Positions 1-6,375 of a stretch of DNA of 6,375 bases are shown one piece after another. The stretch is taken from NCBI GenBank assembly GCA_021805485.1, contig JAJZFF010000179.1:1-6375 (forward strand), written 5' to 3'. A program made the translations under genes and the position numbers. Each line of letters opens with the position of its first letter. Within the stretch, counting starts at the first letter, position 1. This DNA comes from Pseudomonadota bacterium. GTDB taxonomy: Bacteria; Pseudomonadota; Alphaproteobacteria; Acetobacterales; Acetobacteraceae. The notes beneath the pieces are model-generated. The model worked only from the letters and a program-made list of their open reading frames with translations, did no database searches and was not told the DNA's origin.

Positions 1-902
1 TGCGCTTCCTCAAGCAGTTCTACCTCGCCGTCTATGGCGCGGCGGTGATCCTCATCATGGTGTTCCTGCCCGGGGGCATCTGGGGCCTGTTCAGCCGGCA
101 CCGCGTCTGGACGCCGGCCGCGCCGGCCGGCCCGCTGGAGCTGGACATCGAGGCCGCGGGCGGCACGCTGCTCTCGGTGCGCGGCCTGGCCAAGCATTTC
201 GGCGGCGTGCGCGCGGTCGACGGCGTCGATCTGGACATCGCGCCGGGCAGCGTGCACGCGCTCATCGGCCCCAACGGGTCCGGCAAGACGACGCTGCTGA
301 ACGTGCTCTCCGGCATCTACCGCCCGACGGCTGGCAGCATCGCGCTGAACGGGCGCCCCGTCGCCGGGCTCGCGCCGCATGTTCTCGCCGCCGCCGGCAT
401 CGGCCGTACCTTCCAGAACATCCGCCTGTTCCACTCGCTGAGCGCGCTCGACAACGTCATCATCGGCGCCGAGCGCCCGGGCAGCGGCATCGCCCACCGC
501 GCCGCTGCCACCGCCCGTGCCCTGGCCGCGCTCGGCTTCGTCGGCATGGCCGAGCGCGCCGGCGAACTCGCCGCCAGCCTGCCCTACGGCCATCAGCGCC
601 TGGTCGAGATCGCCCGCGCCCTGGCCGGACACCCGGTGCTGCTGCTGCTCGACGAGCCGGCCGCCGGGCTCAATCTCACCGAGAAGCAGGAGCTCGTCGA
701 ACTGCTCAAGCGTCTGCGCGGCCACGGGCTGACCATCCTGCTCATCGAGCACGACATGGACCTCGTCGAGCAGGTCGCGGACCGCATCACCGTGCTCAAT
801 TTCGGCCGCCACATCGCCGATGGCTCGCCCGCCGACGTGCTGCGCCATCCCGAAGTGATCGCCGCCTATCTCGGCGAGGTGCCCAGCCATGAAGCTGCTT
901 GA
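1..902 (+). CDS. LivM-LivG fusion: branched-chain amino acid type ABC transporter permease/ATPase (5' partial)
   Basis: The gene enters from the left edge; the in-frame part is 299 residues. Residues 1-30 match the end of a LivM permease: a hydrophobic helix followed by FLPGGIWGLF. With no stop codon the frame continues through an Ala/Pro-rich linker (about 35-55) into a complete LivG-type ATPase. Visible ATPase motifs are Walker A GPNGSGKTT (89-97), Q-loop RTFQN (Gln138), a signature in LivG style LPYGHQ (193-198) instead of LSGGQ, Walker B LLLLDEP (Asp217, Glu218) and the H-loop His250. In the HAAT family such a protein forms part of the inner-membrane channel and one of the two cytoplasmic ATPases importing branched-chain amino acids, amides or similar solutes. 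The true start lies outside the window; the GTG at 45 falls inside the membrane helix and is not a credible start. Substrate cannot be read from these subunits. The call as a fusion is firm because both parts share one frame. Confidence 0.93.
   Translation, partial: RFLKQFYLAVYGAAVILIMVFLPGGIWGLFSRHRVWTPAAPAGPLELDIEAAGGTLLSVRGLAKHFGGVRAVDGVDLDIAPGSVHALIGPNGSGKTTLLNVLSGIYRPTAGSIALNGRPVAGLAPHVLAAAGIGRTFQNIRLFHSLSALDNVIIGAERPGSGIAHRAAATARALAALGFVGMAERAGELAASLPYGHQRLVEIARALAGHPVLLLLDEPAAGLNLTEKQELVELLKRLRGHGLTILLIEHDMDLVEQVADRITVLNFGRHIADGSPADVLRHPEVIAAYLGEVPSHEAA
876..879 (+). promoter_or_regulatory. Ribosome binding site for livF
   Basis: GAGG lies 9 nt before the ATG at 889, inside the end of the upstream livG-type coding region. 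It supports translation of the LivF-type gene from that ATG, which overlaps the upstream gene by 14 nt. Confidence 0.5.
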
Positions 903-1620
903 ACTCGACGCCGTCGCCGCCGCCTACGGCGCCGTGCAGGCGCTGCAATCGCTGAGCCTCGGCGTCGCGAAGGGCGAGATCGTCGCCCTGCTCGGCGCCA
1001 ACGGGGCCGGCAAATCGACGACGCTGCGGGCGATTTCCGGCCTGCTTCGGCCGACACGCGGGGAGATCCGCTTCGAGGGCGCGTCGATCGTCGGCCTGCA
1101 CCCCGAGCGCGTCGTCCGGCTCGGCATCGCGCACGTGCCGGAGGGGCGGCGCGTCTTTCCCGGCCTCACGGTGCGCGAGAACATCCTGCTCGGCGCCTCC
1201 AACCGCCGCGCCTCCCGCGCCCAGCTCGGGCGCGAGGCCGACGAGATGTACGAGATTTTCCCCGACCTGCTGCGCCTGCAGGGCGCGCTGGGCTGGACGC
1301 TCTCCGGCGGGCAGCAGCAGATGCTGGCGCTGGCCCGGGGGCTGATGGCGCAGCCGAAGCTGCTGCTGCTGGACGAACCTTCGCTCGGTCTCGCGCCGCT
1401 CATCGTCCAGCAGGTGTTCCGCGTCATCGCGCGCATCCGCGAGCAGGGCACGACGGTGCTGCTGGTGGAGCAGAACGCCCGCATCGCGCTCTCGGTGGCT
1501 GATCGCGGCTATGTGCTGGAGACCGGCCGCCTCGTCACCCAGGGCAGTCCGGGCGAGCTCTGGGACAACGAGGAGGTCCGCGCCGCCTATCTCGGCGGCA
1601 AGGTCACCAAGGCCGCTTGA
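889..1620 (+). CDS. livF: LivF-type ABC transporter ATP-binding protein
   Basis: This 243-residue protein is the second ATPase of the HAAT-type importer. It pairs with the LivG domain encoded just upstream to power uptake at the inner membrane. Motifs are Walker A GANGAGKST (36-44), the LivF-type VPEGRRVF segment with Glu85 at the Q-loop position, signature LSGGQQQML (138-146), and Walker B LLLLDEP (Asp162, Glu163). The switch position reads LLVEQNA with Gln195 instead of His, which is usual in LivF and not a defect. The C-terminal end, RAAYLGG, is also typical of LivF. Length is normal for the family (about 235-245). The start overlaps the livG-type gene by 14 nt, pointing to translational coupling. 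No permease LivH or binding protein is visible; these would be expected to the left of the window. Confidence 0.95.
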   Translation: MKLLELDAVAAAYGAVQALQSLSLGVAKGEIVALLGANGAGKSTTLRAISGLLRPTRGEIRFEGASIVGLHPERVVRLGIAHVPEGRRVFPGLTVRENILLGASNRRASRAQLGREADEMYEIFPDLLRLQGALGWTLSGGQQQMLALARGLMAQPKLLLLDEPSLGLAPLIVQQVFRVIARIREQGTTVLLVEQNARIALSVADRGYVLETGRLVTQGSPGELWDNEEVRAAYLGGKVTKAA

Positions 1621-1654
1621 CAGGCCCGCCCTCGCAGCGGACCACCGCCCGCGC

Positions 1655-2935
1655 ATGATCCGGTTCCTCGACCGCGCGGCCCTGCTCGCGACCCTGGCTC
1701 TGCCCGCTTTTCTCCTCTATGGCCGCGCCCTGGCCGAGGCGATGATCGGCGTCGTCGACCTCTGCTTTCTGCTCGCCCTTCTGGCGGATCGCCAGCCGCT
1801 TCGCCTGCGGCCGTGGCTGGTGCTCGGCCTGGCATGGTGGGGCTGGGAAGTGGTCTGCTCGCTCCCCGTGCCCGCGCTCGGGCTCGGTCCGGGCGGCGCA
1901 GCCTCGATGCGGCAGGCGCTGGCGCTCGGGCGGTTCATCGTCTTCGCCGCCGCGCTCGAACAACGCGTGCTGGTGGCTGCGCCGGCGCGGCGCGCGATGC
2001 AATGGGTAGTCTCGGCCAGCGCGCTGTTCATCGCCGGCGCGGCGTGGGAGCAGCTGCTCACCGGGCGGAATTTTCTCGGCGCTCCGCGCTGGCCCGACGG
2101 TGCGCTGACCGGTCCGTTCGTCAAGCCGCGCGCCGGCGCGCCGTTCGTGCGGCTGCTGTTTCCCGCCGTGCTGCCGGCGGCCGCCGCCCTGATGGAGCGC
2201 CGCCGCCTCGCCGCGCGCGCGGGCGGCGTGGCGCTGGTTCTGCTCGCCGTGGTCACCGTGGTGCTGATCGGCCAGCGCATGCCCGCCCTGCTGACCGCCC
2301 TCGGTCTGCTCGTCGGCGCGGCGCTGCTGCCCCGGCTTCGCCGCGTCGCCGCGGCCGCGCTGCTGGCCGCTTCCCTGGCGCTGGCGGCGACCCCGGTGGT
2401 CTCGCCGCCGACCTTCGCCAAGCTGGTCGGACGGTTCACCGAGCAGATGGCGCATTTCGCGGCGAGCTCCTATGGCCAGCTCTACACCCGCGCGGCGGTG
2501 ATCACGCTCGCCCACAGGCTGCACGGGCTGGGTTTCGACGGCTTCCGCGATTTCTGCGCCGATCCCGCCTATTTCCATGGCCTGCCGGCGCTGGGCTTGG
2601 CGGACGCCACCGCGGGCGGGGCGGAGGTGTGCAATCTCCATCCCCACAATTACTACCTGCAAGCGGCGACCGATGGCGGCCTGCCCGGGCTGGTCCTGTT
2701 CGCCGCCCTGGCCGCCGCCTGGCTGGCGAGGCTGGGCCGCGGGCTCGGCGGCGATGCGCGGGGAACCGGGCTGTTGCTCGCCGCCCTGGTCCATCTCTGG
2801 CCCTTCGCCTCCACCGGCGGGCTCGCCAATCTGCCCGATGACGGCTGGTTCTTTCTCCTGCTCGGCTGGGGACTGGCCGAGGCGAGCCTGAGGCGGCGCC
2901 GTGCCCAGCCATCCCCTCCCGTGCCTTGTCCCTGA
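1655..2935 (+). CDS. O-antigen ligase/polymerase family (Wzy_C, WaaL-like) membrane protein
   Basis: This predicted polytopic inner-membrane protein has 426 residues. Many hydrophobic segments are visible (about 9-45, 53-70, 88-108, 116-133, 165-180, 188-206, 209-226, 230-248, 343-360, 370-386, 396-412). A large, more polar loop at about 250-342 is the usual periplasmic loop of this superfamily. Family hallmarks are Arg208 in GQRMPALL, at the position of the conserved Arg of WaaL-like proteins, the loop motif GLGFDGF (291-297), and HPHNYYLQ (329-336) followed by GGLPG. WaaL-like enzymes join lipid-carried glycans to lipid A-core, while related members polymerise glycans or glycosylate proteins; the acceptor cannot be told here. 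ATG 1655 is the first in-frame start after the livF stop, 34 nt away; no clear Shine-Dalgarno is seen. No glycosyltransferase or flippase gene lies nearby, so it is an orphan of its pathway. Family assignment is good, exact role unknown. Confidence 0.82.
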   Translation: MIRFLDRAALLATLALPAFLLYGRALAEAMIGVVDLCFLLALLADRQPLRLRPWLVLGLAWWGWEVVCSLPVPALGLGPGGAASMRQALALGRFIVFAAALEQRVLVAAPARRAMQWVVSASALFIAGAAWEQLLTGRNFLGAPRWPDGALTGPFVKPRAGAPFVRLLFPAVLPAAAALMERRRLAARAGGVALVLLAVVTVVLIGQRMPALLTALGLLVGAALLPRLRRVAAAALLAASLALAATPVVSPPTFAKLVGRFTEQMAHFAASSYGQLYTRAAVITLAHRLHGLGFDGFRDFCADPAYFHGLPALGLADATAGGAEVCNLHPHNYYLQAATDGGLPGLVLFAALAAAWLARLGRGLGGDARGTGLLLAALVHLWPFASTGGLANLPDDGWFFLLLGWGLAEASLRRRRAQPSPPVPCP

Positions 2936-2951
2936 CCTGCATCGCCCGATC

Positions 2952-2957
2952 GAGGAA
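2952..2957 (+). promoter_or_regulatory. Ribosome binding site deciding the NUDIX start
   Basis: GAGGAA lies 7 nt before the ATG at 2965. It favours that ATG over the upstream in-frame TTG at 2926, which would overlap the preceding gene and add 13 residues without family similarity. Confidence 0.65.
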
Positions 2958-2964
2958 TTGTCGC

Positions 2965-3603
2965 ATGGCCGAAAATCAGTCGCCCGAGGCCGTATCCGCG
3001 CCGCTGCGACAGTCGGTGACGCCGCGCCACGCCGCCAGCCTGCTGGTGCTGCGTCCCGGCGGGCGGGAGCCGGACGTGCTCATGGGCCTGCGCGGCGCCA
3101 AGCACCGCTTCATGCCGAACCGCCTGGTCTTTCCGGGCGGGGCCGTGGACCGGGCCGATTACCGCGCCCGCATCGCCTCGCCGCTACCGCCCGAAACGCT
3201 GCGCCGGCTCGAGCGGGCCGCCAAGCCCAGCCTCGCCCGTGCGCTCGGCGTCGCCGCGGCGCGGGAGCTGCATGAGGAGACCGGCCTCTCCCTCGGCCAC
3301 CCGCCGCATCTCGAAGGGCTGCACTATCTCTGCCGCGCGGTGACGCCGCCGCGGCTGCCGATCCGCTTCAATGCCCGCTTCTTCATCATCAGCGCCGAGC
3401 GCGTGAGCGGCGAACTCGCCGGCTCGGGCGAGCTCGAACAGCTCCGGTTCTTCACCCTCACCGAGGCGCTGGCGCTCGATCTCTCTCTGGCCACCCGCTT
3501 CGTGCTCGACCGCCTGGTGGAATGGCTGGCGATGAGCGAGGCGGAGCGGCGCGCGCGGACCCACACCGCGCTGCTGCGCAATTTCCTGCCGCGGCAGGAA
3601 TGA
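2965..3603 (+). CDS. NUDIX hydrolase with insertion-split Nudix box
   Basis: This is a soluble 212-residue protein of the NUDIX superfamily, whose members hydrolyse nucleoside diphosphates linked to another group with the help of Mg2+ or Mn2+. The fold begins at PRHAASLLVL (20-29). Next come FMPNRLVFPGG (49-59) and an insertion of about 40 residues. The second half of the Nudix box, RELHEETGL (100-108), is intact and contains the metal-binding glutamates 104 and 105. The first half of the classical box (G-x5-E before it) is absent. FPGG followed by a long insertion before REx2EE resembles the NUDT19-like branch. TPPRLPIRFNARFF (127-140) resembles the segment following the box in that branch and in CoA pyrophosphatase relatives. 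Substrate is not determinable. The gene begins 29 nt after the O-antigen-ligase-like gene and may be co-transcribed with it. It ends 2 nt from a convergent gene. Confidence 0.88.
   Translation: MAENQSPEAVSAPLRQSVTPRHAASLLVLRPGGREPDVLMGLRGAKHRFMPNRLVFPGGAVDRADYRARIASPLPPETLRRLERAAKPSLARALGVAAARELHEETGLSLGHPPHLEGLHYLCRAVTPPRLPIRFNARFFIISAERVSGELAGSGELEQLRFFTLTEALALDLSLATRFVLDRLVEWLAMSEAERRARTHTALLRNFLPRQE
3583..3600. repeat. 18-bp perfect palindrome at a convergent gene junction; possible weak bidirectional terminator
   Basis: TTCCTGCCGCGGCAGGAA equals its own reverse complement. As RNA it could form a 7-bp stem with a CGCG loop. It lies in the last codons of the NUDIX gene and just beyond the stop of the convergent TVP38 gene (3606). 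No T-run follows on either strand, so a classical intrinsic terminator is not supported. The palindrome is directly visible; any function is inference, and coding chance in GC-rich DNA remains possible. Confidence 0.45.
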
Positions 3604-3605
3604 AA

Positions 3606-4250
3606 CTAAGCCCGCGCCCGCAAGCGCCGCACCAGCCCCGGCAGCAGCGCCACCGCGGCGATCGCGGCGAGCGCGATGAGGCCGCTCTTCACCGCCGAGC
3701 CGTGGCCGGCGGCCGCCTCGCGTCCCGCATAGCCGAGCTGGGTATAGGCGATGGTCGCCGGCGCCATGCAGACCAGCGAGGCCAGCACGTAATGGTCGAG
3801 CCGGATCGCCGTCAGCCCGAGCGCGTAGTTCAGCAGGTTGAACGGGAACAGCGGCACCAGCCGCGTCAGCGCGACGAAGCGCCAGCCCTCGGCGGCGATG
3901 CCCGCGCGCAGGCGCCCGAGCCGCGCCCCGCTCGCCCGCTCCACCCAGTCCGCGGCGATGGTGCGCGCGAGCAGGAACGCGGCGGTGGCGCCGAGCGTGG
4001 CGCCGAGCAGGTTCCAGACCGAGCCCCACACCGGCCCGAACAGCGCGCCGCCGGCCAGGGCGTAGAGCAGCCCGGGCACGAACAGCACCGCGCCCAGCGT
4101 GTAGAGCGCCAGATAGGCCACCGGCGCCCACGGCCCGAGGCGGATGACCCAGCCCTCCACCGCCGCCAGATCCACCCGCCCGCGCAGCATCACCGCCGCG
4201 GCGATGGCGGCGAGCAGCAGGGCGAGCAGCGCCAGCCGGGCCGGCTTCAT
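3606..4250 (-). CDS. TVP38/TMEM64 family (VTT domain, DedA-like) membrane protein
   Basis: This inner-membrane protein has 214 residues. An N-terminal hydrophobic helix (about 5-22) is followed by a VTT/SNARE-associated core. The core shows FVPGLLYALAGGALFG (57-72), then a Gly/Ala-rich segment. The family's best signature, FVALTRLVPLFPFNLLNYAL (125-144), includes Arg130, Pro133, Pro136 and Asn141 and is followed by GLT. Further hydrophobic stretches are at about 154-170 and 188-204, before an Arg-rich tail. Relatives include E. coli YdjX/YdjZ and eukaryotic TMEM64/TMEM41B/VMP1, some of which move lipids between membrane leaflets; the bacterial role is mostly unclear. The start overlaps the stop of the upstream hydroxylase gene as ATGA, indicating translational coupling. 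It is the last gene of the minus-strand unit. Length fits the family (about 200-250). Confidence 0.9.
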   Translation of the reverse strand: MKPARLALLALLLAAIAAAVMLRGRVDLAAVEGWVIRLGPWAPVAYLALYTLGAVLFVPGLLYALAGGALFGPVWGSVWNLLGATLGATAAFLLARTIAADWVERASGARLGRLRAGIAAEGWRFVALTRLVPLFPFNLLNYALGLTAIRLDHYVLASLVCMAPATIAYTQLGYAGREAAAGHGSAVKSGLIALAAIAAVALLPGLVRRLRARA

Positions 4251-5077
4251 CCGCGATGCCCGAGCAGCGGATAGGCCTCGGCCCCGGCACGCAGCGGCTG
4301 GGTCAGCAGCCGGTCCAGCCGCAATTCCGCCGGCGCACGGAAGGCTTCGAGCCCGATCGTCATGCCCTCCTGCCCGGCGCGTGGCGCGGCGCGGTAGGTG
4401 CCGAACAGCCGGTCCCACCAGGGCAGGTTGAAGCCGAAATTGCTGTTCGTCTCCTCGATGCGCGTGGAATGGTGCACGCGGTGCATGTCCGGCGTCACCA
4501 GCACCAGCCGCAGCGCGCCATCGAGCCAGAGCGGCAGGCGCGCATTGGCGTGGTTGAACATCGCCGCCGCGTTCAGCACCACCTCGAACACCAGCACCGC
4601 GGCCGCCGGCGCGCCGAGGGCCGCGACCAGCGCGATCTTCAGCGCCATGGACAGCAGAATCTCGACCGGGTGGAAGCGCAGCGCGGTGGTGACGTCGAAA
4701 TCGAGGTCCGCGTGGTGCATGCGGTGCAGCCGCCACAGCACCGGCACGGCGTGGAACAGCACGTGCTGCGCGTAGATCGCCAGGTCCAGCACCAGCAGCG
4801 CGATGACGAACGCGGCGACGGGCGGAACGTGCAGCCAGTGCAGCACGCCGAAGCCGCGCGCGGCGGCGATCATCGCCACGCCCACGGCGGCGGTGGGAAA
4901 CGCCAGGCGCAGCAGCAGCGTGTCGATCACGACGATGCCGAGATTCGCCGGCCAGCGCTGCAGCCGCGAAAAATCGCGCCGCCGCCGCGGGGCCAGCGCC
5001 TCGGCCAGCGCCATCAGCGCGAACACGCCGAGGAACGCGGAGAGCCGCAGCGCCGGCTCGTGCGCCAGCAGCGCCAT
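4247..5077 (-). CDS. Sterol desaturase / fatty acid hydroxylase superfamily protein
   Basis: This 276-residue integral membrane protein belongs to the di-iron fatty acid hydroxylase superfamily. Hydrophobic segments are at about 10-28, 46-73, 83-103 and 141-170. The histidine clusters expected to hold two iron atoms are complete: HVLFH (105-109), HRMHH (118-122), an added His136 in ALRFHP, His176 in FNHAN and HRVHH (199-203). The C-terminal part TNSNFGFNLPWWDRLFGTY (210-228) is highly characteristic of the bacterial branch. Such enzymes use O2 to hydroxylate or desaturate lipid-like substrates at the membrane; the substrate here (fatty acyl chain, hopanoid, carotenoid or other) is not shown. 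The start ATG is separated by one nt from the stop of the acyl-CoA ligase gene, and its own stop overlaps the TVP38 start. All three genes are therefore very likely one operon. Confidence 0.93.
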   Translation of the reverse strand: MALLAHEPALRLSAFLGVFALMALAEALAPRRRRDFSRLQRWPANLGIVVIDTLLLRLAFPTAAVGVAMIAAARGFGVLHWLHVPPVAAFVIALLVLDLAIYAQHVLFHAVPVLWRLHRMHHADLDFDVTTALRFHPVEILLSMALKIALVAALGAPAAAVLVFEVVLNAAAMFNHANARLPLWLDGALRLVLVTPDMHRVHHSTRIEETNSNFGFNLPWWDRLFGTYRAAPRAGQEGMTIGLEAFRAPAELRLDRLLTQPLRAGAEAYPLLGHRG

Positions 5078-5078
5078 C

Positions 5079-6375
5079 TCACCCCGCCCGCAATTCGCGG
5101 CGCAGGATTTTCCCCGTCACCGTCTTCGGCAGATCGTCGATGATCTCGACGATGCGGGGATATTTGTAGGCCGCCATGCGCGCCTTGCAGAATTCGATGA
5201 TCTCGTCCGGAGTCGCGCGCTGGCCGGGCTTGAGGCTGATCACCGCCTTCACCGTCTCGCCGCGATACGGGTCGATCGCCGGCACCACCGCCGCCTCGCG
5301 CACCGCGGGATGGGTGTAGAGCACGTCCTCCACATCGCGCGGCCAGACCTTGTAGCCGGAGGCGACGATCATGTCCTTCTTGCGGTCGACGACGTAGAAC
5401 CAGCCATCCTTGTCCATGAAGCCGATATCGCCGGTGAACATCCGCCCGTCGCGGATCGCCTCCGCGCTCTCCAGCGGCTTGTTCCAGTAGCCGGGCACCA
5501 CCATCGGCCCGGCGACGACGATCTCCCCCACCTCGCCCTGCGGCACCGGCCTGCCCTCGTCGTCGCAGATCCAGGACATGGTGTTGAAGTAGGGCACGCC
5601 GATCGCCAGCGCGCCGCTCGGCGCGTCGGTGGGGGATTCGCGCCCGAGCGGGGTGATGTGCGTCGGCGCGTTCACCTCCGTCAGCCCGTAGCCGCTGCGG
5701 ATGGCATGGCCCATGCGGCGGCGGAACTCCGCCACCACCGGCGGCGGGATCGGCGCGCCGCCGGAATAGACGCGGCGGAGGCTGGCGAACTTCTCCGGCC
5801 GCGCCGAGGCGTGGTTCATCATCGCGATATAGGCGGTGATGGCGCCGATGGCGAAGCCGGCCTGGTGCTCCTCGATCGCATCGAGCATCACCCCCGGCTC
5901 GAACCGGTAGGCGAGGATCAGCGGCGAGGCGGTGGCGAACGCGGCGACGAACTGGCAGATGAGCCCGGTGATGTGGAACAGCGGCGCGATGCCGAGGATG
6001 GGCATGCCGTCCTCGATATCCACCCAGCGGCTCAGCGCCTGGCCGTTGAAGCTCATGTTGCCGTGCGTGCACATCGCCCCCTTCGGCACGCCGGTGGTGC
6101 CGGAGGTGTAGACGAGGAAGGCGATGTCCGCGGGGCCGAAGCGCGCCACCCGCTCCGGCGCCCGGCCGCGCGCGGCGGCCAGCACGGCGGCGAGATCGAT
6201 GGTCTCGGGGAAGCGGCGCGCGCGCACGCCCTGGAACAGGCGCGGATCGTTGCGGGTCTGGAAATCCGCCGCCGTGGTGGTGTAGATCAGCGCCGGCATC
6301 GGCGCCTCCCCGGCGGCGCGCACGGTGGCGATCACGTCCTCATAGGCCGAGCCGTGGCAGATCAGCGCCTTCGGC
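5079..6375 (-). CDS. AMP-binding acyl-CoA ligase (long-chain fatty acid-CoA ligase-like), 5' partial
   Basis: The gene enters from the right edge on the minus strand, giving 431 in-frame residues; roughly 100 N-terminal residues are missing compared with a usual length of 500-560. It belongs to the ANL superfamily, which activates a carboxylic acid as acyl-AMP and passes it to CoA. Motifs, numbered within this fragment, are: phosphate loop YTSGTTGVPKG (89-99), PLFHITG (131-137), YGLTE (229-233), TGD (314-316), the hinge region DRKKDMIVASGYKVWP (330-345) and the catalytic lysine in PKTVTGKILRREL (Lys422). The hinge and C-terminal domain resemble FadD-like long- or medium-chain acyl-CoA ligases, but chain length and natural acid cannot be read from the sequence. 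All catalytic residues visible here are intact. It leads a tightly packed unit with a lipid hydroxylase and a VTT membrane protein, consistent with lipid metabolism. The promoter is outside the window. Confidence 0.94.
   Translation of the reverse strand, partial: PKALICHGSAYEDVIATVRAAGEAPMPALIYTTTAADFQTRNDPRLFQGVRARRFPETIDLAAVLAAARGRAPERVARFGPADIAFLVYTSGTTGVPKGAMCTHGNMSFNGQALSRWVDIEDGMPILGIAPLFHITGLICQFVAAFATASPLILAYRFEPGVMLDAIEEHQAGFAIGAITAYIAMMNHASARPEKFASLRRVYSGGAPIPPPVVAEFRRRMGHAIRSGYGLTEVNAPTHITPLGRESPTDAPSGALAIGVPYFNTMSWICDDEGRPVPQGEVGEIVVAGPMVVPGYWNKPLESAEAIRDGRMFTGDIGFMDKDGWFYVVDRKKDMIVASGYKVWPRDVEDVLYTHPAVREAAVVPAIDPYRGETVKAVISLKPGQRATPDEIIEFCKARMAAYKYPRIVEIIDDLPKTVTGKILRRELRAG

Noticed and set aside
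1621..1654. Possible promoter or terminator between livF and the O-antigen-ligase-like gene
   Set aside because: The 34-nt gap shows no hairpin with a T-run and no recognisable -35/-10 pair.
796..1656. Minus-strand frame of 286 codons opposite livF
   Set aside because: livF has every ABC ATPase motif on the plus strand; the antisense product is low-complexity and matches nothing I recognise.
1604..2794. Long open frame of 396 codons on the minus strand opposite the O-antigen-ligase-like gene
   Set aside because: Its product is rich in Arg, Gln, Gly and His with no domain or membrane pattern. Long antisense frames are expected in DNA this GC-rich, and the plus-strand protein has clear family motifs.
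1813..2841. Plus-strand frame of 342 codons overlapping the O-antigen-ligase-like gene
   Set aside because: Arg/Ala-rich composition without recognisable motifs marks it as a shadow frame of the membrane protein gene.
2926..2964. Upstream TTG start for the NUDIX gene
   Set aside because: It would overlap the preceding gene and lacks a suitable ribosome binding site, while ATG 2965 has GAGGAA at good spacing.
4256..5143. Plus-strand frame of 295 codons opposite the hydroxylase gene
   Set aside because: The product is dominated by Arg, Gln and His, the usual mirror of Leu/Ala codons in a GC-rich membrane protein gene. The minus-strand protein has complete His clusters.
5738..5764. 9-bp inverted repeat with a 9-nt loop inside the ligase gene
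   Set aside because: It falls in Gly-, Ala- and Pro-rich codons (SGGAPIPPP) where GGC/GCC runs create such hairpins by chance.

Overview
This is a gene-dense, very GC-rich chromosomal window. Codon third positions are almost always G or C, and genes abut or overlap. The gene types and protein style suggest an alphaproteobacterium, perhaps of the Acetobacteraceae/Rhodospirillales kind. That placement rests on overall impression, not on a marker gene. I found no rRNA, tRNA, CRISPR array, insertion sequence or phage gene, and base composition looks uniform, so this reads as core-like chromosome rather than an island.

Left part (1-3603, plus strand). The window opens inside a branched-chain amino acid / amide type (HAAT) ABC transporter. 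The last LivM-type membrane helix runs without a stop into a LivG-type ATPase, so the two are one fused polypeptide. The LivF-type ATPase follows with a 14-nt overlap. After 34 nt comes a polytopic membrane protein of the O-antigen ligase/polymerase (Wzy_C/WaaL-like) superfamily. After a further 29 nt comes a NUDIX hydrolase with an insertion-split Nudix box. All four genes share a strand and are tightly spaced, so they may be co-transcribed, but only the two ATPases have an obvious common function.

Right part (6375-3606, minus strand). Three genes are packed head to tail. They are an acyl-CoA ligase of the AMP-binding (ANL) superfamily, cut by the window edge, then a fatty acid hydroxylase/sterol desaturase family membrane protein (stop and start separated by 1 nt), then a TVP38/TMEM64 (VTT/DedA-like) membrane protein (ATGA overlap). 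Acyl activation, a di-iron lipid hydroxylase and a possible lipid scramblase in one translationally coupled unit suggest a membrane-lipid function, which is an inference.

The two units converge: the NUDIX and TVP38 stop codons are 2 nt apart, and an 18-bp perfect palindrome sits at the junction. There is no gene-free stretch longer than about 35 nt. I see no strong case for a wholly new system. The most useful leads are the lipid module, the orphan O-antigen-ligase-like protein and the junction palindrome.
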